Part shown: piece after piece, positions 6,464 to 14,687 of the stretch
Numbering within the stretch: position 1 is the first letter of the stretch
Layout: every line of letters begins with the position of its first letter
Origin: UBA927 sp964367095
GTDB taxonomy: Bacteria > Patescibacteriota > Microgenomatia > UBA10105 > UBA927
Reading direction: 5' to 3'
Assembly (NCBI GenBank): GCA_964367095.1
Contig: CAYIXE010000005.1
Location: 1 to 35,878 of the forward strand
Length of the DNA: 35,878 nt
Position numbers and translations under genes: made by a program
The notes under the pieces: model-generated
Databases searched by the model: none
Seen by the model: only the letters and a program-made list of their open reading frames with translations
What the model was told of the DNA's origin: nothing

Positions 6464-8617
6464 TTATTTCTCAAGAGCTTCAATGAAGCTCATGATGAAT
6501 GTAGCCATCTGTTCACGATTGGTAACAAGATACGGCCCGAATTCTGTAGCTGATATCCCGGAAGTCACCTTGAGTCCGTAGATTCTGCCGATCGGGATTT
6601 TTGCCCACTTGATGTCCTCATTTCCGATATCTGTAAAAGGAGTGGAAACTTCGGGAGCATAATCGCCTTTTATGGCTTTGTAAAGACTTGAAAGGAACGT
6701 AGCCATTTGGGCGCGGTTAACTTCCATATCCGGCGAGAAGGCGGTAGCGGACGTGCCGGCTGTAACTTTAAGCCCGTAGATTTTTTTGATAGCGATTTGG
6801 ACTTCTTTCGAAAGATTGCCTATATCAGTAAATGGTACATCAACGATAGGGGCTGTTGTCTTGGTGATAAACTCGTAAGCTCGGCTTAGAAATAGCGCCA
6901 TTTCTGAACGAAGTATTTTCCCACTCGGGTTAAACAGTTCGTCACCAACCAACGTCATGATGCCGGTTGGAATTATTTTTTGTATATGCTTCCATGACCA
7001 GTTTGTATTCTCGACATCCAGAAGCGGTTTAATTCCAGGAAACCAAAACAAATTTTTATAGTTTAGCGAAATAGCCGGAACATTTGATTGAACGTTTATA
7101 AATAAGTCTTTTGGTGAAAGATACGGATATCCAGCCTTTATGGTCCAATCCGGAATAAATGTAACAATTTGTGTCAGACTTGGTTGAATACGTTGGACGG
7201 TTATGCTGTCGATAATTTGGGCAAACTGTTTTTGGTCGAAATGATAATTAACTTTTAATTGCATTGAGTTTTTAGATTCTTGCCATGTTGCCATAAAGTA
7301 TTTATCAAATAATCTGATATCAACCTTTGTATTTTGATCCGGCTTACCGGTAAAATATCTATCAGGATATTGAATATTAAATTCTTCAGCCTTCAACCAT
7401 GATGTTTTGCCATACCAATCTATTGATCCATAAACGGGAGCTGGTGATGGTGATATGGATGGAATTGTTATAAGCTTTATCGTTGATACCACAAATGTTG
7501 ACAATTTGGCCTGCGTGGACACTTCCTTTTCAGGAAAAATTTCTTGTCCGAATTCTATTGTCGCATCTTCTTTTAAGATGCTTCCTGTAACCGTCACTAA
7601 TTTATCGACATACCTTGCAAAATCAATTGCCGGGGGAGCAAAATACCGGCACATCAACTTCGAAGTCTTACTCGTGCCGCAAGGATTTACGGTATTTTGT
7701 GTCAGCAAATATTCCTTCACTGTTTCTCCTATTACAGCAGGAGAAACTGCCAATTTGTACAAAAGTGAGCCTTCGCCTGGATATGTACGCACATATCCTG
7801 TAAGTGTTTGCGTGGCAACTGGCGGCTTTTTAGTAGGAGTTGGCGGTACTTCTTTCCTGCCAAAGATAGATATGTCATTTATAGAGACAATAGTGTCTTT
7901 GCCAAGATTAAGACCACTAAAGTCTATCTGAATTTCTTCAACACCTCTTATGCCCGACGTTCCTTTCGGTCCTGAATCATTTGGAAATTCAAAAGAATAC
8001 TCATGTTCTCTTCCGTCGGCAACAGCACTTATTTCTATAGGATTGACGATTGGTATTTTATTACCTTTATATTTTGGACTTACTTTTATGATAAATGGGA
8101 TTACTGGCGGAGCAGGGGGTACTGGTAAATACATTGTTACTTCAGAAGGTAACCTTTTGGGTTTTTCTTTAAATATTGGATTCAAGACCGCCAATCTCAT
8201 GCGAAATTTATTTATAGGATACAGAAAATTAACCCCAATCTTTGTATTTAAAATTCGAGGAAAAAGAGTTTTAGTGTCGCTTATATCCTTACACACTTCT
8301 CTCTCTTTCTTTTTTTTACCACCTCCAACCACATTGCACTCTCTTCTAACTGAGGTAATCTCTTTTGTAGGATGAAGCATAAGCTTGTATACGTCTTCGC
8401 TAACCTTGCTTGATAAAAAATCAATTGCATCCCAACCTTCAGAATTTGCACTAAATGCCCATTGTTTTACAATTATTTCATCTGAAGCAGCTTTTGAACG
8501 AAGCTCAAATGATCCGCCTTTAAACGAAGCATATGCGATAACTGCGGAGAGTAAACCAAACGCCACGGTCAATACAAAGGTAAGTACGCGTGTTGAAGAA
8601 TCATGTTTTCTTACCAT
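6464..8617 (-). CDS. S-layer homology (SLH) domain surface protein
   Basis: A 717-residue exported protein. The N-terminus (MVRKHDSSTR, then about 22 hydrophobic residues ending in AYAS) is a signal peptide or anchor. Next come beta-rich regions, a Pro/Thr linker (PPTPTKKPPVATQT near 255-268), a small domain beginning TGYVRTYPGEG that resembles OB-fold-type modules (GKLVTVTGSIL-like segment), and a further unassigned region. The C-terminus carries three SLH modules at roughly 536-580, 590-655 and 660-717, each with FTDIGN- and NRAQMATFL-like motifs and a recurring IYGLKVTxGxSATxF segment. SLH modules bind secondary cell-wall polymers, so the protein is probably held non-covalently to the wall. 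It lies 33 nt downstream of the helicase-nuclease on the same strand. No clear ribosome-binding site was found. Its ligand is unknown. Confidence 0.88.
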   Translation of the reverse strand: MVRKHDSSTRVLTFVLTVAFGLLSAVIAYASFKGGSFELRSKAASDEIIVKQWAFSANSEGWDAIDFLSSKVSEDVYKLMLHPTKEITSVRRECNVVGGGKKKKEREVCKDISDTKTLFPRILNTKIGVNFLYPINKFRMRLAVLNPIFKEKPKRLPSEVTMYLPVPPAPPVIPFIIKVSPKYKGNKIPIVNPIEISAVADGREHEYSFEFPNDSGPKGTSGIRGVEEIQIDFSGLNLGKDTIVSINDISIFGRKEVPPTPTKKPPVATQTLTGYVRTYPGEGSLLYKLAVSPAVIGETVKEYLLTQNTVNPCGTSKTSKLMCRYFAPPAIDFARYVDKLVTVTGSILKEDATIEFGQEIFPEKEVSTQAKLSTFVVSTIKLITIPSISPSPAPVYGSIDWYGKTSWLKAEEFNIQYPDRYFTGKPDQNTKVDIRLFDKYFMATWQESKNSMQLKVNYHFDQKQFAQIIDSITVQRIQPSLTQIVTFIPDWTIKAGYPYLSPKDLFINVQSNVPAISLNYKNLFWFPGIKPLLDVENTNWSWKHIQKIIPTGIMTLVGDELFNPSGKILRSEMALFLSRAYEFITKTTAPIVDVPFTDIGNLSKEVQIAIKKIYGLKVTAGTSATAFSPDMEVNRAQMATFLSSLYKAIKGDYAPEVSTPFTDIGNEDIKWAKIPIGRIYGLKVTSGISATEFGPYLVTNREQMATFIMSFIEALEK

Positions 8618-8650
8618 ATACTATTAACCTACAGCAGCTTATCTATCGTG

Positions 8651-11600
8651 TCAACCACAAAACATACTGTATTCACATCTACTGCAAAGTTGCGTTCCGG
8701 AACATATAAAATCTGACATTTCTATCTGACTTGCAACGGAAAGAATTTTTGCTTTTTCACCATCAAGCTGCTCTTTGGAACGTGTGGTTGAAAGAGATGT
8801 TTTGGTGTCGAAATAATACATCGTTAATATGATATCTTCGGCTTTTTTGCCAAATGGCGATCCTTGTATTTCACTGGCTGCTAAAGCATACATAGAAAGC
8901 TGTAAATTAGCATCAATCTCTTTTTTTGTCGACATTTTACCTGTTTTATAATCGATGATCTCAATTTTTCCATCGGGCAATATGTCTACTCTGTCTATTT
9001 TTCCGCCAATTTTTATCTGCCTCTGACTATTTCCTATCGGCAGAACAAACGGCAACTCAAGTGCTCCGATTATTGTCTTTTTAGAATATAGGGTATCAAA
9101 ATACTCACTCAAATACTGCTCACCTTGTTTTTTCATCTGCTCTTCATGCCTCTTGTTTTCGTATCCTGCATGCTGCCAATAGAAAGATAACAATTGCAAA
9201 AGTATTTGTTTTGAAACGATCTCCTTCTTGCTATGACGCGCATAAATATCCCGAAGTGTGTTATGAATACTCGTTCCAAAAGACAACGACGCTGTGGCAG
9301 GGGTTGGAATATGAAGAAGATATCGTAATTTATAATGCAGAGGACATACGGTAAATGCCTCTATCTGAGAATAAGAAAGATACGTGACAGGTAATAATTC
9401 GCGCTTTTTATCCTCCGAAGCCCTGGCGGAGGGGGACCAATCCAAGAGTGATATCTGCGTCTCTTTTGCTTCTTTTGCGGTAAATTCATTGACACCAAGC
9501 GCTTCACCCACAAACGGCGATAACTTTTTCTCTCGTTTCCCTTCGCCATAAAAGTTTGCAGCCGTTAAAAATAATTGATCTCTGGCTCTGGTCATACCCA
9601 CATAAAACAATCGTCGCTCTTCCTCAAGATGATAATCACCCTCCGGCAACTCTTCTTTAATAAGACTATCCGGAATGGGAATTTGCTCACGTCTTGAAAT
9701 ACTTGGAAACCGTGCACCAACCAGATTTACAAGAAACACGACAGGAAACTCAAGTCCCTTCGCGCCATGAATGGTCAATATATTTACCGCATCATTTTTT
9801 ACCCAGTCAGTATCACCTGCCAATGGCGATTCACCGAGTTCTGATGAGAGCGTAATCCAATCAAGTATCGCGTGGACACTCGCATCTTCATGATCTGTTT
9901 CATACGTTTTTAATTTACTAAAAAATTTAGAAATATTGGTGACTTTACTTTCATCAAATGGCGCTTTGTTTTCCATGATACTTTTCATAATTCCTGTGTC
10001 CTTTAAAAAGTAAAAAAGAATTTGACCGGCGGTTTCTTTCGTTACCAATCCAAAATGTGTGTGAAGCATTGAAATTACTGTCGTGATGGCCGTCTTGGTT
10101 TCATCTAAAAGATATGGAATATCACCGCCTTTCATCGATCGCTTTCCCGCTATCACCTCTGCCGCTTCAAACAATGAAAGGTTTTGTTTTTTGGCAAAGT
10201 TAGAAAGCGCTGCGATATCTCGCGGAAAAAGAGCAAAGTAAGGCATAGACAAAACACGGAAAAACGAAACATTGTCATCAAAATTATCAATCACATGAAG
10301 ATAGCTAATAAGGTCTTTGACTTCTGGTTGTCGAAATAGCTGTCCGGGACCTAAAAATTGATAGGGAATCCCGTGGCGCATAAGCGCACGGACAAACGGC
10401 TCTGCGTGATTATTGGCTCGCACCAATATTGCGAAATCTCTCCACTTATATTGCTCATCACCATCACTTTTAATGTTTGTCGCCTCTTTCGGCGACCCGC
10501 CGATGAGGCGGGGCATTTGTAGATTCTTTATCGTCTTGGCCACCTCATCTGCTTCGTTTTCTACCCTATCCATGTACAAAAGTTTCGGCCACACCCACGC
10601 TTCTTTACGTTCTGATATCAACTTTTTATTGATATTTTCCCGCACCTCTAATCTATCCGGATTGTTGTGTTGGATAAGATCATAAGAAGAATCCAATATT
10701 GCCTGAGTAGAACGATAATTTTTGGAAAGAACAATAAGATGTGCTTTTTTAAAATGCTTACGAAAAGATAACACGTTTGATACTGCTGCACCTCTGAATT
10801 TATAAATTGAATTATGCACTACGATACCATTCGCGATAAAATTGTGTGTTCGATCTATCTCTAAGTCATAAACTGTCTCTGTCCGTACTGATTCACGACG
10901 CGACACAATCTGTTCATATATGACATCATTTCCTTTCAAAACTGGTATATACATTCCTGGGAACACATTTCCAGCCGGCATAATGAGAGCTTGTCGCGCG
11001 TAGCCACTCCGCTTCGCTACATCAAATTTTGCCTCAAATAAGCCATCGACAATTGCTGTTAATCGATGAGCGAATTCCGATGCCTCGGTCAAATTTGCAA
11101 ATCTTCTTCTAATCTTCCAACCTTTTTTCGCTTTAGTTAATGGAATAGCTGCCTCTTTTAATTTACGTATAGTATTTATCGAAGATGTTTCTAAACCCAC
11201 CTCATGAGATATCGTTGGATTAGTCAACATTCTCTCCTTCGCCCATTTCGTCCGATGTCGACGAATACACATACGAAGTACTATTTTTACTCTCTCTGAA
11301 TTTCCTCGTACCACACCTCCCAATGCAAAATGGTGCGCGGTTAGATCAATACCAAGGGCGCGAGCTAAACATTGTACTCCTTTTTCACTATCAATTTCGT
11401 CAAATAATTTTATAAGCCACTCCCCTGTTAGAACCATTCGTTTTCTTGGCTTGAAAGGATATGTCGGAACACCAAAACGCAATGCATATACTGCTTCATA
11501 AAAACGAGCTTCTTGTTCATTGTTACAGGAACGTACCGCCATAATCCTATCCGCAGAACGTTCTAATCTTAGTCGTTGCGCCAAGTCATTTGTTATCCCC

Positions 11601-12748
11601 AGTCGCCATCCTAAATTCTTGCGCTGCATAAGATACACATAATAATATCGAGCTCCAAATTTTCTTCCGGGTACATGACAGAATAGCCTATGGTTATCTG
11701 TCGACTCAAGGGTCGCGCCACTTGTTGTTGTTAATGTAATAAACCGCGCTTTCTTTTTGTTCTTTCGAACATGAGTCACTACAGACGTAGAAAGATATCC
11801 CTTTCCCACCGCAGTAATAACGACATCCTTTTCTCGAATATCTTGTATTGCAACTCTTCCGTTTAACGTTTCCACTAGCGCGTTCGAAGGCAAACACTGA
11901 TCATCATCACATACCGCAGTGATATTTTGCTTGCCCCCTGCAAGAAGCGCGACGAGTTCGTTTTGCGCGATATTAGTATCCTGATATTCATCGACCAACA
12001 TGTATCGAAATTGTTTTTGATAGTACGCCAATAAATTTTTCCTCGTACGAAAAAGGTGGAGAGTTTGCGTGATCAAATCTCCAAAATCCATGAAACCCTC
12101 TTTCACCTTCAGCTCTTGGTACGCTTTATACGTTTTTGCCAACTCTTTATATTTTTGAATTTCTAACTTCTCTTCTTCAGTTTTGTCATTTATCGCCTCT
12201 TTCGGCGACCCGCCGAGGAGGCGGGAGTTTTCAGTTTTGACCCAATCAATATATTGATTGGGTGATACATCCTCGTCTTGTAATCGTGAAAAGTGCTGCA
12301 AAATACCGCCAATAAACTTCGTGGGATTTCCAAGAGGCCTGAAATACTCAAGGTCAAAGTCAAAAAGATGCTGTCTTATAAGCATCGTGGCGTCAGTATC
12401 AGTCATTAGTTTGTATGCAGGATTAAGTCCTACATGAATTGCTTCCTGACGAAGTACGCGATCACAAAATTTGTGAAACGTGGATATCCACATGTTCGTA
12501 TATCCATACGGCATGATCACATCCACTCGCTCCTCCATCTCTCGTGCCGCCTTCTCCGTAAATGTAAGCGCTAATATTTCAGAAGCATTTGCTCTACCAG
12601 AGGAAATAATATGTTTAATGCGCTCGGTAACTACCGTGGTTTTCCCTGTCCCCGCTCCAGCAATGATAAGCAAAGGCCCATCACCAAACTCCACAGCTTT
12701 CCGCTGTTCTTCATTAAGAATACGTTTGTCTGTAGGGGTCATTGCCAT
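8651..12748 (-). CDS. UvrD/AddA-like helicase fused to a RecB/AddB-type nuclease, interrupted by an intein
   Basis: An SF1A helicase joined to a C-terminal PD-(D/E)xK nuclease, probably the cell's AddA/RecB-like end-processing enzyme. Visible motifs: Walker A AGAGTGKT, LTFTEKAAREM, FGDL, Walker B VDEYQDTN, motif III CDDDQ (split by the intein from SIYKFRGA), NYRSTQ, ILTIHGAKGLEFPVVF, EERRLFYVGMTRARDQL. The nuclease shows LSYSQIEAF.VCP, FGTSIHNTL, GGKIDRVD, EIIDYKTGK and QLSMYAL. Cysteines VCP plus C-terminal CSRCEYSMFC give the C...CxxCx5C pattern of Fe-S nucleases (AddB, Cas4). The 1365-residue precursor would leave a mature protein of about 1003 residues. The ATG at 12748 is used because an upstream in-frame TTG overlaps the -10 box. 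Three short palindromic elements are translated in frame, at residues about 175-186, 746-756 and 1106-1112. Confidence 0.92.
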   Translation of the reverse strand: MAMTPTDKRILNEEQRKAVEFGDGPLLIIAGAGTGKTTVVTERIKHIISSGRANASEILALTFTEKAAREMEERVDVIMPYGYTNMWISTFHKFCDRVLRQEAIHVGLNPAYKLMTDTDATMLIRQHLFDFDLEYFRPLGNPTKFIGGILQHFSRLQDEDVSPNQYIDWVKTENSRLLGGSPKEAINDKTEEEKLEIQKYKELAKTYKAYQELKVKEGFMDFGDLITQTLHLFRTRKNLLAYYQKQFRYMLVDEYQDTNIAQNELVALLAGGKQNITAVCDDDQCLPSNALVETLNGRVAIQDIREKDVVITAVGKGYLSTSVVTHVRKNKKKARFITLTTTSGATLESTDNHRLFCHVPGRKFGARYYYVYLMQRKNLGWRLGITNDLAQRLRLERSADRIMAVRSCNNEQEARFYEAVYALRFGVPTYPFKPRKRMVLTGEWLIKLFDEIDSEKGVQCLARALGIDLTAHHFALGGVVRGNSERVKIVLRMCIRRHRTKWAKERMLTNPTISHEVGLETSSINTIRKLKEAAIPLTKAKKGWKIRRRFANLTEASEFAHRLTAIVDGLFEAKFDVAKRSGYARQALIMPAGNVFPGMYIPVLKGNDVIYEQIVSRRESVRTETVYDLEIDRTHNFIANGIVVHNSIYKFRGAAVSNVLSFRKHFKKAHLIVLSKNYRSTQAILDSSYDLIQHNNPDRLEVRENINKKLISERKEAWVWPKLLYMDRVENEADEVAKTIKNLQMPRLIGGSPKEATNIKSDGDEQYKWRDFAILVRANNHAEPFVRALMRHGIPYQFLGPGQLFRQPEVKDLISYLHVIDNFDDNVSFFRVLSMPYFALFPRDIAALSNFAKKQNLSLFEAAEVIAGKRSMKGGDIPYLLDETKTAITTVISMLHTHFGLVTKETAGQILFYFLKDTGIMKSIMENKAPFDESKVTNISKFFSKLKTYETDHEDASVHAILDWITLSSELGESPLAGDTDWVKNDAVNILTIHGAKGLEFPVVFLVNLVGARFPSISRREQIPIPDSLIKEELPEGDYHLEEERRLFYVGMTRARDQLFLTAANFYGEGKREKKLSPFVGEALGVNEFTAKEAKETQISLLDWSPSARASEDKKRELLPVTYLSYSQIEAFTVCPLHYKLRYLLHIPTPATASLSFGTSIHNTLRDIYARHSKKEIVSKQILLQLLSFYWQHAGYENKRHEEQMKKQGEQYLSEYFDTLYSKKTIIGALELPFVLPIGNSQRQIKIGGKIDRVDILPDGKIEIIDYKTGKMSTKKEIDANLQLSMYALAASEIQGSPFGKKAEDIILTMYYFDTKTSLSTTRSKEQLDGEKAKILSVASQIEMSDFICSGTQLCSRCEYSMFCG
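9412..9432. repeat. Short GC-rich hairpin within the nuclease linker
   Basis: Arms CCTCC and GGAGG enclose a second GCC/GGC stem, giving a 21-bp near-palindrome of different sequence from the two elements above. It is translated in the SPSARASED stretch that joins the helicase to the nuclease domain, so it falls in a flexible linker. Confidence 0.5.
10480..10512 (-). repeat. In-frame palindromic element, copy 2 (inside helicase gene)
   Basis: Second copy of the element at 12193-12225, with one mismatch, in the same orientation and the same reading frame, giving RLIGGSPKEA. It lies between the EADEVAKTI and DFAILVRAN segments, where related helicases have a variable loop. Confidence 0.8.
10811..11896 (-). 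mobile_element. Intein with GIY-YIG-like endonuclease domain in helicase motif III
   Basis: A 362-residue intein (precursor residues 285-646) starts at Cys in CLPSNALVETLNG (block A), has block B ending in ESTDNHRLF (T-x-x-H), block F VYDLEIDRTHNFIANG, and ends in VVHN followed by extein Ser. All residues needed for splicing (Cys1, His in block B, penultimate His, terminal Asn, Ser+1) are present. Instead of LAGLIDADG, the insert contains YYYVYLM...WRLGITNDLAQRL followed by EQEARFYEAVYALRFGVPTYPF, which looks like a diverged GIY-YIG fold (the second Tyr is Arg). A possible DNA-binding segment follows (TISHEVGLETSSINTIRKL). The insertion point is inside the invariant DDDQ-SIY of SF1 helicases, a typical intein site. 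Confidence 0.93.
12193..12225 (-). repeat. In-frame palindromic element, copy 1 (inside helicase gene)
   Basis: A 33-bp GC-rich palindrome, matching copy 2 (10480-10512) at 32 of 33 positions. On the coding strand it can fold as CGCCTC-n-TCGGCG, loop GGT, CGCCGA-aa-GAGGCG. It is translated as RLLGGSPKEA between helicase motifs, in a region rich in charged residues that is likely a surface loop. Confidence 0.8.
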
Positions 12749-12756
12749 GTGAGGCA

Positions 12757-12762
12757 ATTATA
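12757..12762 (-). promoter_or_regulatory. -10 box (TATAAT) for the helicase-nuclease gene
   Basis: A perfect TATAAT lies 8 nt before the ATG at 12748, so the transcript would carry a leader of 1-2 nt. The box overlaps an in-frame TTG at 12755-12757, which rules that codon out as the start. No good -35 is evident. Confidence 0.5.
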
Positions 12763-12768
12763 ATCTAT

Positions 12769-13317
12769 TTATTCAATTAATTTTATCAAGAGAGGGAATT
12801 CTTTATATGGCTGCTGAAATTTATCTGAACCCATGTGTCCCTCACCATGTTTAATAATTTGCATACCACCCAAATGATCAAACATATATCTTCCCTCAAC
12901 ATCATCAAGCCCCCACGGATCATTGTCTGAATTTATAAATACTATTTGCTTTACGTTCTTAGAAATTTGTTCCCAATTATATTTTGGTTGTAATATTTTT
13001 TCTGGTTTTTTCCATTCTTTTTTTTGTCTTGCAAATCCTGAAACTAAAATAGCTTTAGCAATTTGTATGGTTAAATTTTCCAAAATGCTTAATAGAAGTG
13101 GCCCGCCCGCCGAATGTCCAACAATAACCGTATCTTCATCATATACCCCCGTGCTTAACGCGACAGGCAACCATTGTTCAAGAACTGGCGTGTCTGCATT
13201 TGGCAGTTGCGGAATATCAACAATATATTTTCGAATTTCAAGTTCTTTTTTTACATAAGGAAACCAGTAAGAATTTGGTGTACATCCAGTGCCATGAAAT
13301 ATTTTCGCATTTTTCAT
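12769..13317 (-). CDS. RBBP9/YdeN-type serine hydrolase
   Basis: A compact 182-residue alpha/beta hydrolase of the RBBP9/YdeN type. It begins with an IFHGTGCTPNSYWFPYVKKEL strand-loop, has the nucleophile elbow GHSAGG, the acid in FINSDNDPWG, and the catalytic His in HGEGHMGS, all in the order expected for the Ser-Asp-His triad. These are small cytoplasmic esterase-like enzymes whose natural substrates are mostly unknown. The ATG at 13317 is preceded by TAGAAT exactly 6 nt upstream (13324-13329), implying a leaderless transcript. The helicase-nuclease follows 20 nt downstream on the same strand but has its own -10 box. Confidence 0.85.
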   Translation of the reverse strand: MKNAKIFHGTGCTPNSYWFPYVKKELEIRKYIVDIPQLPNADTPVLEQWLPVALSTGVYDEDTVIVGHSAGGPLLLSILENLTIQIAKAILVSGFARQKKEWKKPEKILQPKYNWEQISKNVKQIVFINSDNDPWGLDDVEGRYMFDHLGGMQIIKHGEGHMGSDKFQQPYKEFPLLIKLIE

Positions 13318-13389
13318 ATATCTATTCTATAACTCCAAACTCCATGTGTCATCATCCATGATTTAATACTCTTACAAGAGAGTGATTCA

Positions 13390-13417
13390 TGTTACCATGT
13401 TTCGAAACATGGTAACA
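13390..13417. repeat. 28-bp perfect palindrome after the MFS gene
   Basis: A 28-bp perfect palindrome centred on TTCGAA at 13401-13406 (arm TGTTACCATGTTTC). As RNA it forms a hairpin whose loop would be UUCG. It lies 7 bp past the MFS stop, so it may end that transcript, but no T-run follows on the minus strand. It could also be an operator upstream of the serine hydrolase. Confidence 0.55.
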
Positions 13418-13424
13418 ATAAAAT

Positions 13425-14678
13425 TTATACAAGCTCTGCAAGTTTTGTTTGAAATTTTCCTCGTGTTGAACTGATAAGTACTAACATTGTTAACCCTAAA
13501 AGTACTCCGGAAATACCCACGGTCATGCGAGGCCCTACCGTTGCGACACCAATACTTCCCAACAGTCCTCCAAATGGCATACCGCCGATTAAAACGAGTG
13601 AATAAAAACTGGCGATGCGTCCACGAAGCTCTGTCGGCACGGTGGTTTGCAACAATGTATTACAAAATGTAATGACGGTGATTACTGCCCAACCGCCAAT
13701 AAACTGCAAGAATAATGATAGGACAAAGATCGTTGAGAATGAAAAAAGTATTTGCGTCGTGACAGCCAGAGACATCGCTATCACTAGCAATCGATATATA
13801 TTTTTTGTCAACGTAAATATTTTATAAAATAACAATGCCGCGACCAGTGCCCCCATGCCAAAAAACGCATGGAGAAGTCCAAATCCTAATTCATCCATAT
13901 GAAATATATCATGGGCAAAGACCGGAAGTAATGTCGCAAGCGGCCATGTAAACAACGTCAAACAAAATAATATACCCAGCAACACGGCAAGCACTTTGTT
14001 TTGCCGAATATACCGCAACCCATCATACAATCCCTCTTTAAACGGTTTTTTAGTCGTCTGCTCCGTTTTTGGTGCAACCCGTATAGCACGTACACCAAAA
14101 ATGAGGGCAAAAAAACTAACACTATTAACCAAATACGCTGTTGAAATGCCAATCGTTGCTATAAGAACTCCAGCTATAGCGGGCCCGATAGCGCGAGCCG
14201 CATTAAATATGGCAGCATTAAGTCCGATAGCGCTCCCATAATATTTCTTCTCAACAAGCTCAATCATAAACGACTGACGAAACGGCATATCAAACGCAAA
14301 CACAACACCAGTCATAAATGTCGCCACTAATACGTGCCAAACTGCAATAGACTTTGTAACAATTAAAAGCCACAAAATAAACGCAATGAAAGCAAATGCT
14401 GACTGCGTCGCTATAAGCCCCTTTTTTCTACTGACACGATCAACAAACACTCCTGCAAATAAAGCGAGCACTGCAGTCGGAATAAGATTGACAAAGCTTA
14501 CTATACCAAGAAGAGATTTATTGTTGGTCAACACAGGATAAATAAGCCATGACTGAGCAATATCTTGCATCCACGTCCCGACAAGAGAGATGCCTTGTCC
14601 CCAAAAATATAATCTATAATTTGCCGAACGCAGGGCCGGCAAAAATTCTCCAACCGTATGTTTTATTTTTGTTAACAT
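13425..14678 (-). CDS. Major facilitator superfamily exporter (MFS_3/EntS-like)
   Basis: A 417-residue polytopic protein with about 12 predicted transmembrane segments in the cytoplasmic membrane. The N-terminal ALRSANYRLYFWGQGISLVGTW and the motif-A-like loop FAGVFVDRVSRKKGL between helices 2 and 3 are typical of the EntS/MFS_3 branch of drug and siderophore exporters. GPAIAGVLIATIG fits the motif-C position. The C-terminal half includes LPVFAHDIFHMDELGFGLLHAFFGMGALVAALL and PTELRGRIASFYSLVLIGGMPFGGLLGS, which match this branch. The ATG follows the rmuC stop by 9 nt after a weak purine-rich stretch (GAGAGAAA), so it is probably translated from the rmuC transcript. The substrate cannot be inferred. 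Confidence 0.9.
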   Translation of the reverse strand: MLTKIKHTVGEFLPALRSANYRLYFWGQGISLVGTWMQDIAQSWLIYPVLTNNKSLLGIVSFVNLIPTAVLALFAGVFVDRVSRKKGLIATQSAFAFIAFILWLLIVTKSIAVWHVLVATFMTGVVFAFDMPFRQSFMIELVEKKYYGSAIGLNAAIFNAARAIGPAIAGVLIATIGISTAYLVNSVSFFALIFGVRAIRVAPKTEQTTKKPFKEGLYDGLRYIRQNKVLAVLLGILFCLTLFTWPLATLLPVFAHDIFHMDELGFGLLHAFFGMGALVAALLFYKIFTLTKNIYRLLVIAMSLAVTTQILFSFSTIFVLSLFLQFIGGWAVITVITFCNTLLQTTVPTELRGRIASFYSLVLIGGMPFGGLLGSIGVATVGPRMTVGISGVLLGLTMLVLISSTRGKFQTKLAELV

Positions 14679-14687
14679 GATTTTCTC

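Noticed and set aside
6475..6491. A GAGCTTCA/TGAAGCTC hairpin near the end of the SLH gene.
   Set aside because: It lies in the coding region and encodes the last residues (FIEALEK); no T-run follows, so there is no support for a terminator.
12749..12757. A TTG start for the helicase-nuclease three codons earlier.
   Set aside because: The TTG overlaps the TATAAT -10 box, so it would not be in the transcript.
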